Shown: piece after piece, positions 34,394 to 43,227 of the stretch
Numbering within the stretch: position 1 is the stretch's first letter
How the letters are laid out: every line of letters starts with the position of its first letter
Assembly: GCA_900542355.1 (NCBI GenBank)
Contig: UQNE01000002.1
Coordinates: 62,001-126,000 of the forward strand
Direction of reading: 5' to 3'
Length of the DNA stretch: 64,000 bases
From: an uncultured Bacteroidales bacterium
GTDB taxonomy: Bacteria; Bacteroidota; Bacteroidia; Bacteroidales; Paludibacteraceae
Translations under genes and position numbers: made by a program
Notes under the pieces: generated by a model
What the model saw: only the letters and a program-made list of their open reading frames with translations
Database searches by the model: none
Told to the model about the DNA's origin: nothing

Positions 34394-34424
34394 TTGCATA
34401 TTTGCGAGAAATGTAGTACCTTTG
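34394..34424 (+). promoter_or_regulatory. Promoter upstream of the giant surface protein
   Basis: TTG at 34394-34396 and TACCTTTG at 34417-34424 are 20 bp apart. The leader to the ATG at 34837 is about 405 nt and holds no gene I can support. The stretch 34253-34390 before the promoter shows nothing recognisable. Confidence 0.78.
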
Positions 34425-34836
34425 CGGCGAGAATGTGATGAATGTTTTTATTGTCCACCTAACAAACACCACTATAAATGATATACCTCGCTTACATACG
34501 ACGCAAACGCCACACATCGTTTTATACGGCTGCTTGCGGTGTGTCTGCTGCTGTGGTAACTATAGATTTTCGTAAGGTATATTGGCTCCCCTTATTAGGA
34601 TTTCCGGCTTTGTGGTCTGAAATCCTTTTTCTTTTTGGGTGCATCTCGGATAGGGCACTGAATCTTAACAATCGTACATTTTGGCATCTCTGTGCCAAAC
34701 AGCATAGGATGTGCATAGGATACGCATAGGATAGGCTGACGATAGACCACATCTTCGCACCACAAAATCTTAACAAAAAGCACTTTTTTGATACCTGATA
34801 ATAACTATATTTAAACAGAAACCAACCACTACGAAT

Positions 34837-37800
34837 ATGAAAAAAATATACTTCTTGGCATTTTTATTTTTATGCACTTTCCTAACCATCGGAACAAACA
34901 CCGCGTGGGGAGCAGAAATTACCTTTGGACCAGATTGGAATGCATTATTTGCTACATCTTATAATGGACAAATTCCCTCAGTTAAAGCAAATTCTTTGAA
35001 TTTAGAGGGTTCTATCACTCCTGTAACTATTAGGGTTGCTAATGGTACTTCTACTAATGGATTCGTAAAAACATCGGATTTTCGTGCATATAAAGGATAT
35101 AAAATAACAATCTCATCGACGGAAAATATTACGAAAATTACATCTGTAAAAGGTGGAAAGAATTTCTCTTCAGGCATAACAGCAAATGTTGGAAAGTTGT
35201 CAATTTCTAACGATGCAATCAATTGGTCTTCTAATGCACCAGATATTAAGTCTGTAGTTTTTAGTATTTCAGGTACTGTTAGTTTTGCCTCTTTTACTGT
35301 TACTTACGAAACAGGTGGTTCTACTCCCACTTACACCGTAACCTATGATGCAAATGGAGGTGCGGTCAGTCCTGCAAGCGATAGTTATACCAATACTCCT
35401 ATCAACTTGCCTATTCCGACTATAGAGGGCTGTTATTTATTTGATGGTTGGTACACTGCCAAAACAGGAGGAACACAAGTACAATCTCCATACACTCCCA
35501 CTGCCAATATAACTCTATATGCCCATTGGACAGCACAATCCAATAAATTGAGTACACCAACCAATTTGAAGACAACCGACATCACAAGCAATAGTGCTAA
35601 ATTATCGTGGGATGCTGTTCTGCATGCAAGCAGTTATACTATTTCGTATATGGAGGAGAAAAACAACACTCCAAATGATATAGAGGATATTACATCAACC
35701 ACTTACACATTAGATGGTTTGCTTCCTAATACATACTATATTTGGTCAGTAAAAGCCATTGGCGATGGTACTACCTATTGTGACAGCGAGGGAAGTCAAA
35801 CAACAGGCGACTTCACCACCGCTGCCCTGCCGAAATATACCATCACTTGGAGTACGCCAACCGGCACAAGTACTACTGAAGTTACTCCGGGCGACAAGGT
35901 TGTGTTGCCTACCACTGAACCAATAGCCCCATATAGTTGTTCAGAGAAAGTTTTTGTGGGGTGGAGTGAAACGAATGTTGGCACCATTGGCACAGATGAT
36001 GCCCCCGCTTTCATTACTTCTCAAACTATTCCTAATTCTAATATTACCTACTACGCCGTGTTTGCTACAAAAACAACTATGGGCGGAAGTCAAGATATTG
36101 TATTTGATGTTAAGAGTATTGCCCAGAAAAATAGTTGGAAAAACGGGATACAGTACTCAAATTACACTATTGCGCCAATTACTATTACATATTCAGGTGG
36201 GGGCAATGACGGTAAATATTATTCTTCTGATAATTCTTGGCGTAGTTACAGTGGAGGCAGTGTTGTGGTGAGTGGAGGTTCGATTTCGGAGGTAATTTCA
36301 ACCCCTCAACAGACATTTACGAAGCAAACAGATGGAACATGGAAATATACAGGAACAGAAACTGTTAAGTTTACCCAATTTACCATAAAAACTGCTGTTG
36401 TCAGTTCTACTTACACCGACTATGTTACCGGTTGTGTAGATTGTACCGCCCCCGCGGAGGCATTGGCATTGACATTGTCGCAGGAAACTGCCAACTTAGG
36501 AGCGGATGGTATGGTGCAGACATCATTCTCCACTACGGGTGGTAATGGGGCAATAATAGACTATGCTATCAATCCAACCATTGGTGCTAATCTCGATAAG
36601 ACAAACAAAACTATTACTTTCTCTGCCATAGGCACATACACATTGACAGCCTCGCAGTTGTACACCACCATTGATGGAACAACCTATTGTGGCGGAAAGG
36701 ATAAAAAGACTATCACTGTTACTAACACGCCGGTACTCTATTTCCCGACCACGCTTGCCGACCCGATTGTGTTTGGTAAAGTGGAATGTGGCGGAAATAC
36801 TCCTTTGACGGATAAACAAACCATCAGCCTGCGGGGGTATAACCTGACAGGTGATGTTACCGTTACCGTAACCGGCGACTACAAAATTGCCGGCACCGAG
36901 AGTACCGCATTGGCGGATTATACTACCTCTCTTACGCTGCCGAAAGACGCTGTAAGTGGTTCATCTGCAAGCGTTTATGTGCTTTCTACCCCCCCCATGC
37001 AGAGCAGCAGTCCCACAACGGGAAAGGTTACATTTACCACTGCTGGAGGTAATACATTAGAGGTAAATCTTTCCACACCTGATATCACTTGTACCGAATA
37101 CACCCTCACACTCAACGACCGCGGTACAACCACTTCGGCAGGAAACTATCTTGCCGGTGCGGGTGTCCCCAAACCCACCGACCCGACGGGAGTATGTACC
37201 GAGCCGATTAACTATATCTTCGATGGTTGGGCAACCGCCGAAGTGGCAGAAGGCAGCACCGCCTATACCAAAGTGCCCTTCCCATACACCATGCCCGCCG
37301 CCAATACCACCCTCTACGCGGTGTATAAGTATGAGGGGAATACCATATCGGATACACAATTTAAGAGAGGGACATTGGACGATTTGGTAGATGGGCAAAA
37401 AGTAGTAATAGTAGAACAAGACGCAAAAAAAGCCCTCAATTCCAAAACGTATCAAAGTTATTATCTTACGGCTACGGCTGTTACCATAAACAATGATTTG
37501 ATCGACGTAACAAATAATGCGCTAATATGGGAACTCAAAAAGAACGGAAGTAATTATTCTTTTCTACAAGATGGCAAGTACTTAAATATCACAGAATCTT
37601 CTACCCATTATAATCTTACAGTTACATCTCAAGAGGATAGTTGGAGCATAGTTGCATTCGGAGATGGATATAGCCTGCAAAGTACAACTTATGCGGACTA
37701 CTATGCCGTGTATAACTCGAAATATACTGAATATACGACTGATAAGACCGCATACGCATTGCAATTCTACATTCCTGTGGCTATTCAGGAATACACCACC

Positions 37801-40800
37801 GCTCCCTCTTGCACTCCGTGTATCAAGGGAACGGATGATATTACCGTTACTTCTGCCCAAGGCATTTGGGTAGAGGCGGTAACGCCATTGAATATCACCG
37901 CAACCAATCTGGACAAGAACGCTGACGGAGCCAAAGTTACCATTACCGCCACATCTTTGACCGGCGGTTTTACACTCAAGACACAGGGAACCAATAGCAG
38001 TGGCAGCGAATCGGTAACACTCGAAACCGGCTATAGCAACAGCATATACAATGCCAACCTAACGGTAGTCTATTCTCCGACAGCAGACAATATCATCGAA
38101 GAGGGGAAAATCGCTCTGCGTGTTTATCGTACCAACGGCACGACTACCTATGCCACCGACACTATCATTGTGCGTGGTAGGTCGTTACCGGCAGAGTTTG
38201 TATTTGCAGCCGAGACCACCAATGGTTGGGTGGCTCTCCCTGCCGATTTAGGCACCAGTTCTACCGATGCGGTTAAAAAGCCATACACGATTTCCGTGGA
38301 CGATAACGCAGCCCCGACAAAGGCTACCTTAGCCCCGCAAAGTGCGCTCTATTCTGCGGCTATACGCTCTACAGTCAATGCCGTACCAACAGGACTGCGC
38401 TTCAAGGCAGGCGAAAAATATCTGCAAGGCTCTCAGTCCCAAGGGGAAACCAAGGTGTGGCTGTCTTCCACCAACAGCGAGCAGATGCAGTCGTGGGAGT
38501 TGCATAGCAGCAATCTCACCGACTACTTTGTGCGCCTGCGAGCAGCGGAAGAAGGACGCTATCTATCCTACAACGCCACACAGGACAAGATAGCCAACTA
38601 CAAGCAGGAGAGTCGCTTGCGTATTTTGCCTGTAGAGAATACCTGTGTGCGCTATGACGCACCGAATATCAGTGTGCATGCACTCATCTCTACAAGCATT
38701 ACTTTTGTTTGGGAGGCAATAGCGGGCGTCACTGACTATGAATACAGCCTTGACGGTGAAAAGACATGGCAGGCGTGCGGCGACATCGAGACACTCGGCA
38801 CGGAAGTTAAATGGACATTGGCAAACCTGAAATCCGAAACCAAGTACACCGTTTATATCCGTGCCAAGGTGGCAGACGGCAAGAGCAACTGCTCGGCTTC
38901 CGATAGTGAGACCTTCACCACCCCCACTTGCGACGATGTACCTGTCGATTTGTGGGTATCGCCTACCGCCAATGCCGCTACTATTATGTGGAGTGCCAAG
39001 GCGCCAACCGCTACCGTAAAAATCTATGCTGACGAACAAGGAACTACATTGGTCAAAGAAACACTCAACGCAACCACACCTTGTAAGATAATCGGCTTGG
39101 AGCAGAATACGGACTACTATTACCAAGTGTTGGCGGGCGGTTCGTGTGCTTCGGCAATAGCGCATTTCAAGACAGAGTCAAACGAGGTGAGCATCGTCGA
39201 ATGGAAGAAAGATGCCGTTATCGTGGACTTGAATACCGAAGTAACCGATGCCGACGAAGTCAGCATCTTGGTCGAAGGGCAGAAGACCCACGGTACCAAC
39301 AACAATGTAGCCGATGACCTGTTCTTCAGCAAATACTATGAGGCAACAGGAAGTGTGAAACTATTTGCAATATATAATGGTACCACATCAAAGATAAATT
39401 TAACTCCATATACTGTTAAAATAGGGCAATATAATAATAATTCTGCAAGTTGGAATAGTATCATTCAACTGAAACAATATGGTAAAGAAACAGGTTTTAT
39501 TGATAGTGGTGAAGAAATTATAGTTTATTCTGCAGGGCAATATCCCGATTGCAATGTGTCGTCCGAGGATGATTGCAAGATAATGAAGTGCGTGATAGAT
39601 AATGGTAAATTTGATTTGACGACGGCTTACTTAAATAAATCAGGTGTTGTATTTGGTGGAAACCAACAATTAGTATTATGTCAAGATGGCAAACCTATAG
39701 ATATATTGGGGAGTATCTCGGATAATTCAGAAGCAGGTCTTCCTATTGCAGTTACAGAAAGGCCATCGTGGGGTGATGGAAAAGGTTGGGTAGGTTATGG
39801 TTGTAATGTGCAAAATGAGACTGAGAAAATAGCAATAAGTACGAATCGTTCTTTGTTAATTCGCAAGAAAGTAAAGAGTGGTGCAAATACACTGGTTCGA
39901 AATGTCAATAGCAGATTTAATACATTAGGAAAATATGACAGTACAGATCCTGCTAAATGTGTTGAGGGTGAATGGAATGGTATGCAAATACCAGACTATG
40001 TTGAAGATAATGGGGTTGATGCTTCTTGCAAGGGCTTTGAATATGTATCTGACTTCAACTACAACGACTATTATACCACCTACGATTCTATCGCCAATCT
40101 GGAGATAAAGGGCAATCGTAATGAGGACGGAACATACACAATACCTATTCCAAAACTGGATACAATGGCTTGTACCAACTTGCGTCTGCAACTCAAGAAG
40201 AAAGGTACTATTCAGGCAACACATGAGGAGAAAGTGCCAATTATTATTTACAAAACTACTGACACCAAGAATAGCGAGTTCTTCGGCGAGAAACTGACCG
40301 ATGAGGTATGCGCCACCTGCGATGTGGTAGTGCGCGACAATGCACAACTCTCGCACATTGCGGGCGGTAAGCAGCAGTTCCGCGATATGTATGTCTATAC
40401 GGGTAGTAGTCTGAATATACCTGCGGAGCAAACTATGTCGCTCAACAAAGTATGTATGTTTGCCACCAACGACAATGTTTCGTATGCCGTTATCAACAAT
40501 AGCAATGATGCCGCTGCGGCTATCTCTGTAAAAGAGGTCAGCCACGTCAAGCGCATTGACGGACGCTATTGGTACCCGTTCTCGCTGCCCTACGACTGCA
40601 ACATCGCTGACATCGTCCAACTCAACGGACAGCCGCTTGGTGTCTATGGTACCGATTGGGGTATCAAGTACTACAATGGTTATGAGAGACAGAAAGATGG
40701 CAACAGTACCACCCACTATGGCGAGGTGTCCAAATACTGGACAATGATGCCCGAAGATAGCGTACTCAAAGCCTACACCGGTTATATCATCGGGCTGTTT

Positions 40801-41943
40801 GTACCTGCTGCCGATGAACCGCTGATGAAGTCGGTTAATTTCCCGCCTGCTACCGAGAGTGCTTACACCGAAAATGCGGACTCTAAGACAACACCTATCA
40901 CCAACTGGTCGGTCAACCTGAGTGCTAAACCACGCCACCATGGCTGGAACTTTGTCGGCTCACCGTATATCTCGCTCTTTGGCTCGAACAATAATACATT
41001 GGGCGAGGGGCTTTACAACACCCAAGTGCAGATGGGGTGGACAGATGCCTTAGGAAACCAACGAGGCAAAGACCACATCTATGTGTCTATCCCCAATGGT
41101 GGAAATACCAACACCTACACACAGGCACTGGCTTCGGGCGTTACGATTTATCCGTTCTCGGCATATTTCGTGCAGGCGATAGACCCGACCAATAATCAGA
41201 GCAATACTTTGAGCCTGACCTACAGCAAAGCCAACCGACACTTGCTCGCCTCCCCGGCTCGTGCGGCAGCAGACGCATCACCGCTGATCTTGGCGGAGTT
41301 GGATATCCGCTGCGGTGCGCTCCACGACAACACGGGTGTACTGGTGAGCGATGACTACTCCGTGGATTATGAGATAGGCGACGACCTCTACAAGATGTAC
41401 GCCGCTGCGGCTAAACCGCAACTCTATACCACCGACGCAAGCAGCGAGAAGATGGCTTACCAAGCCTTGCCCGACCCGGCGGCACACGCTGTTCCGCTCG
41501 GCATATACCTGCCCGCTGCGGGCGACTACACCTTGTCGCTTAATCGCTCTGTGAGCCGATTGGAGGCTGCCGAGGCGGTTTATCTGCTCCACGACGGAAA
41601 GGTGGTAGCCGACTTGCTCCAAACTGACTATACGCTTACGGCTGCCGCGCGTGGTACGCTCAGCGGCTACACGCTCGATATCCGCCGTGCGCCGAAGATG
41701 CCTACCGACATCCTCCCCGCCGCCGGCGATGCGCCCTACCTGATAGCCCGCGATGGAGTGCTTACCGTGGCTAACCTACCCGCAGGCGCTATGGTGCAGG
41801 TATATGATGTGTTAGGGCGTGTCCTCTTGCGCACCACTGCCACCGAGCAATCGCTCTCCGTGCCCGCTGCGCAGACAGGTGTCTATACGGTGCTTATCAC
41901 CACCGACAACCTGCAAACCGTACTCAAAACCCTACTTCGCTAA
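34837..41943 (+). CDS. Giant T9SS-sorted adhesin-like protein with InlB-type, Fn3 and LTD-like modules
   Basis: The 2368-residue protein has a signal peptide (to about residue 26). Visible modules are an InlB B-repeat-like unit ending ITLYAHWTA (about 165-233), fibronectin type III units (about 238-328, 1271-1361 and 1368-1448), and a second InlB-like unit near 332-412. A lamin-tail-like module (DDLFFSKYYEATGS... QQLVLCQDGKPIDILGSI, about 1490-1700) follows. The C-terminal T9SS type A sorting domain occupies about 2300-2368 (VQVYDVLGRVLLRTTAT...GVYTVLITT). It is probably displayed on the outer membrane and involved in adhesion. Base composition changes sharply between modules: 34837-35800, 37330-37770 and 39350-40020 are AT-rich, the rest GC-rich. 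Confidence 0.88.
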   Translation: MKKIYFLAFLFLCTFLTIGTNTAWGAEITFGPDWNALFATSYNGQIPSVKANSLNLEGSITPVTIRVANGTSTNGFVKTSDFRAYKGYKITISSTENITKITSVKGGKNFSSGITANVGKLSISNDAINWSSNAPDIKSVVFSISGTVSFASFTVTYETGGSTPTYTVTYDANGGAVSPASDSYTNTPINLPIPTIEGCYLFDGWYTAKTGGTQVQSPYTPTANITLYAHWTAQSNKLSTPTNLKTTDITSNSAKLSWDAVLHASSYTISYMEEKNNTPNDIEDITSTTYTLDGLLPNTYYIWSVKAIGDGTTYCDSEGSQTTGDFTTAALPKYTITWSTPTGTSTTEVTPGDKVVLPTTEPIAPYSCSEKVFVGWSETNVGTIGTDDAPAFITSQTIPNSNITYYAVFATKTTMGGSQDIVFDVKSIAQKNSWKNGIQYSNYTIAPITITYSGGGNDGKYYSSDNSWRSYSGGSVVVSGGSISEVISTPQQTFTKQTDGTWKYTGTETVKFTQFTIKTAVVSSTYTDYVTGCVDCTAPAEALALTLSQETANLGADGMVQTSFSTTGGNGAIIDYAINPTIGANLDKTNKTITFSAIGTYTLTASQLYTTIDGTTYCGGKDKKTITVTNTPVLYFPTTLADPIVFGKVECGGNTPLTDKQTISLRGYNLTGDVTVTVTGDYKIAGTESTALADYTTSLTLPKDAVSGSSASVYVLSTPPMQSSSPTTGKVTFTTAGGNTLEVNLSTPDITCTEYTLTLNDRGTTTSAGNYLAGAGVPKPTDPTGVCTEPINYIFDGWATAEVAEGSTAYTKVPFPYTMPAANTTLYAVYKYEGNTISDTQFKRGTLDDLVDGQKVVIVEQDAKKALNSKTYQSYYLTATAVTINNDLIDVTNNALIWELKKNGSNYSFLQDGKYLNITESSTHYNLTVTSQEDSWSIVAFGDGYSLQSTTYADYYAVYNSKYTEYTTDKTAYALQFYIPVAIQEYTTAPSCTPCIKGTDDITVTSAQGIWVEAVTPLNITATNLDKNADGAKVTITATSLTGGFTLKTQGTNSSGSESVTLETGYSNSIYNANLTVVYSPTADNIIEEGKIALRVYRTNGTTTYATDTIIVRGRSLPAEFVFAAETTNGWVALPADLGTSSTDAVKKPYTISVDDNAAPTKATLAPQSALYSAAIRSTVNAVPTGLRFKAGEKYLQGSQSQGETKVWLSSTNSEQMQSWELHSSNLTDYFVRLRAAEEGRYLSYNATQDKIANYKQESRLRILPVENTCVRYDAPNISVHALISTSITFVWEAIAGVTDYEYSLDGEKTWQACGDIETLGTEVKWTLANLKSETKYTVYIRAKVADGKSNCSASDSETFTTPTCDDVPVDLWVSPTANAATIMWSAKAPTATVKIYADEQGTTLVKETLNATTPCKIIGLEQNTDYYYQVLAGGSCASAIAHFKTESNEVSIVEWKKDAVIVDLNTEVTDADEVSILVEGQKTHGTNNNVADDLFFSKYYEATGSVKLFAIYNGTTSKINLTPYTVKIGQYNNNSASWNSIIQLKQYGKETGFIDSGEEIIVYSAGQYPDCNVSSEDDCKIMKCVIDNGKFDLTTAYLNKSGVVFGGNQQLVLCQDGKPIDILGSISDNSEAGLPIAVTERPSWGDGKGWVGYGCNVQNETEKIAISTNRSLLIRKKVKSGANTLVRNVNSRFNTLGKYDSTDPAKCVEGEWNGMQIPDYVEDNGVDASCKGFEYVSDFNYNDYYTTYDSIANLEIKGNRNEDGTYTIPIPKLDTMACTNLRLQLKKKGTIQATHEEKVPIIIYKTTDTKNSEFFGEKLTDEVCATCDVVVRDNAQLSHIAGGKQQFRDMYVYTGSSLNIPAEQTMSLNKVCMFATNDNVSYAVINNSNDAAAAISVKEVSHVKRIDGRYWYPFSLPYDCNIADIVQLNGQPLGVYGTDWGIKYYNGYERQKDGNSTTHYGEVSKYWTMMPEDSVLKAYTGYIIGLFVPAADEPLMKSVNFPPATESAYTENADSKTTPITNWSVNLSAKPRHHGWNFVGSPYISLFGSNNNTLGEGLYNTQVQMGWTDALGNQRGKDHIYVSIPNGGNTNTYTQALASGVTIYPFSAYFVQAIDPTNNQSNTLSLTYSKANRHLLASPARAAADASPLILAELDIRCGALHDNTGVLVSDDYSVDYEIGDDLYKMYAAAAKPQLYTTDASSEKMAYQALPDPAAHAVPLGIYLPAAGDYTLSLNRSVSRLEAAEAVYLLHDGKVVADLLQTDYTLTAAARGTLSGYTLDIRRAPKMPTDILPAAGDAPYLIARDGVLTVANLPAGAMVQVYDVLGRVLLRTTATEQSLSVPAAQTGVYTVLITTDNLQTVLKTLLR

Positions 41944-41978
41944 CCTGCTTTTCTCTATTTCTATCTAACCCTACGAAA

Positions 41979-42488
41979 ATGAAAAAAGTATATTCTATAC
42001 TCCGCCTCAAGACACTATCGCTGCTCTTGTTGCTCTCCTGGCTGCCCGCTGTGGCACAGTACACTCGTCCCGTGCTTGGTATAGTGGACGATATGCATTC
42101 CACCACCCGCTCGGTGTGCGCTGTACAGTCCGACTCTGCGGCACGCGACCACCGCGTCTGGACACCCGCCCGCAACGGCTATCGTGTAACCGAGGCCGGA
42201 GCAGAACGACCGACTATGGTGGGAAATATCTGCTCTATCGGTGCTGAACGCGCTGCCGTGAATGCGTGCTATACGCAGGCTACGGCGGCTATGGCTGCCC
42301 CGCTATCGGAGATAGGGGCTATCTCGCCTTACGAGGATACCCCGACAGAGATGTCCCGTCCGCGCCGTGTCAGCCCGGGCGGCGGTATAGGCGAACCCGG
42401 AGCGCTGCCTGTCGGCGATGTGCCGTATCCGTTCTTCGCCCTTTGCTTAGCAGCCTATTGGCTCTCCGCCCGCCGCAAGAAAGCCTAA
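41979..42488 (+). CDS. Small secreted protein with C-terminal PVGD-helix-basic tail
   Basis: The 169-residue protein has a signal peptide (LSLLLLLSWLPAVAQ) and a middle region without known motif, Ala/Arg-rich with three cysteines. Its C terminus runs from a Gly/Pro stretch (PGGGIGEPGALPVGD) into a hydrophobic helix (PYPFFALCLAAYWLSA) and a basic end RRKKA. This tripartite tail looks like a membrane-anchoring or sorting signal of the PEP-CTERM/LPXTG general kind, but differs in motif. It starts 35 bp after the giant T9SS gene, in the same operon, so a shared function at the surface is likely. No homologue is named here. Confidence 0.7.
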   Translation: MKKVYSILRLKTLSLLLLLSWLPAVAQYTRPVLGIVDDMHSTTRSVCAVQSDSAARDHRVWTPARNGYRVTEAGAERPTMVGNICSIGAERAAVNACYTQATAAMAAPLSEIGAISPYEDTPTEMSRPRRVSPGGGIGEPGALPVGDVPYPFFALCLAAYWLSARRKKA

Positions 42489-42530
42489 GAAATCACTCAA
42501 CACCCGTCGCAAGAAGGTGTAAGAGGAAAG

Positions 42531-42623
42531 AAAAAGCAGATAGAAATGCTATTTTTACCACAAAAAAGACATTTCTATCTGCTATTTTTCGTATAAAAAA
42601 AGACATTTCCATCTGCTTTTTTT
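42531..42623 (+). terminator. Two-armed terminator/attenuator-like hairpin set
   Basis: The 5' arm AGCAGATAGAAATG (42535-42548) pairs perfectly with CATTTCTATCTGCT (42570-42583). A second 3' copy CATTTCCATCTGCT (42604-42617) followed by a T run can pair with the extended 5' arm 42531-42548 through 17 of 18 positions. The two pairings exclude each other. The distal one has the form of an intrinsic terminator for the surface-protein operon. Confidence 0.7.
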
Positions 42624-42874
42624 ATTGAGCCGCTTCATCGTGCATTCATTAAATGCCATATAAAGTTCGTTAGAGCGCAGTGGACACCGGCCATTGAATA
42701 CACTATGGTTCTCTGTTAAGACCCACCATTGCGTCCACAGACTTATGGAATCCCCGGAATAGCGGTTAATTCGTTAAGACAATGGAGAAAAGAAGGATAT
42801 GAAAAATTGGCAACCTTTTTTAATACAACTAAGAGTATTACAAGAGTAGTATCAGGGTATTATTTGGTTCGCTT

Positions 42875-42918
42875 AATCACATACTAATCACATACTAATC
42901 ACATACTAATTACATAGT
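42875..42918. repeat. Four-unit 11-bp tandem repeat
   Basis: AATCACATACT is repeated perfectly at 42875, 42886 and 42897, then as AATTACATAGT at 42908. It lies in the 740-bp spacer between the small secreted protein and ileS. The remainder of that spacer is AT-rich with no gene. Confidence 0.85.
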
Positions 42919-43136
42919 ACGGTAAGGGGGCATATAGTAGCCAAACAGGGCGCAAACTATGGACTGGAAAGATAAAAATAAGACAAAATAACGATTAGAC
43001 ATGTAATTGCCATTGGTTTTTCAATATATAATTACCATATAATTAGACATGTAATTGTGTATTCATCATTATGCACTTATGCATTGAATAAAGCATTCTT
43101 GATTTGGTGCGGTTTGCGCCAAAAAACGGGTTGCGG

Positions 43137-43167
43137 TTGCGTATATCAGATTTTTGTAGTAACTTTG
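43137..43167 (+). promoter_or_regulatory. Promoter of the ileS operon
   Basis: TTG at 43137-43139 and TAACTTTG at 43160-43167 are 20 bp apart; the leader to the ileS ATG is about 55 nt. No T-box is expected in this phylum and none is seen. Confidence 0.8.
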
Positions 43168-43227
43168 TGCGCTATTTGTACCAATAGCCCTCAACGAGTA
43201 ATAAACAGATATATAGCAATTTGATAT

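Noticed and set aside
34478..34729. 83-residue open frame in the leader of the giant surface gene.
   Set aside because: No conserved motif, unusual residue mix and an equally long frame on the other strand; probably chance.
42875..42918. CRISPR-like array.
   Set aside because: The units are contiguous 11-mers without spacers and no cas genes are near.
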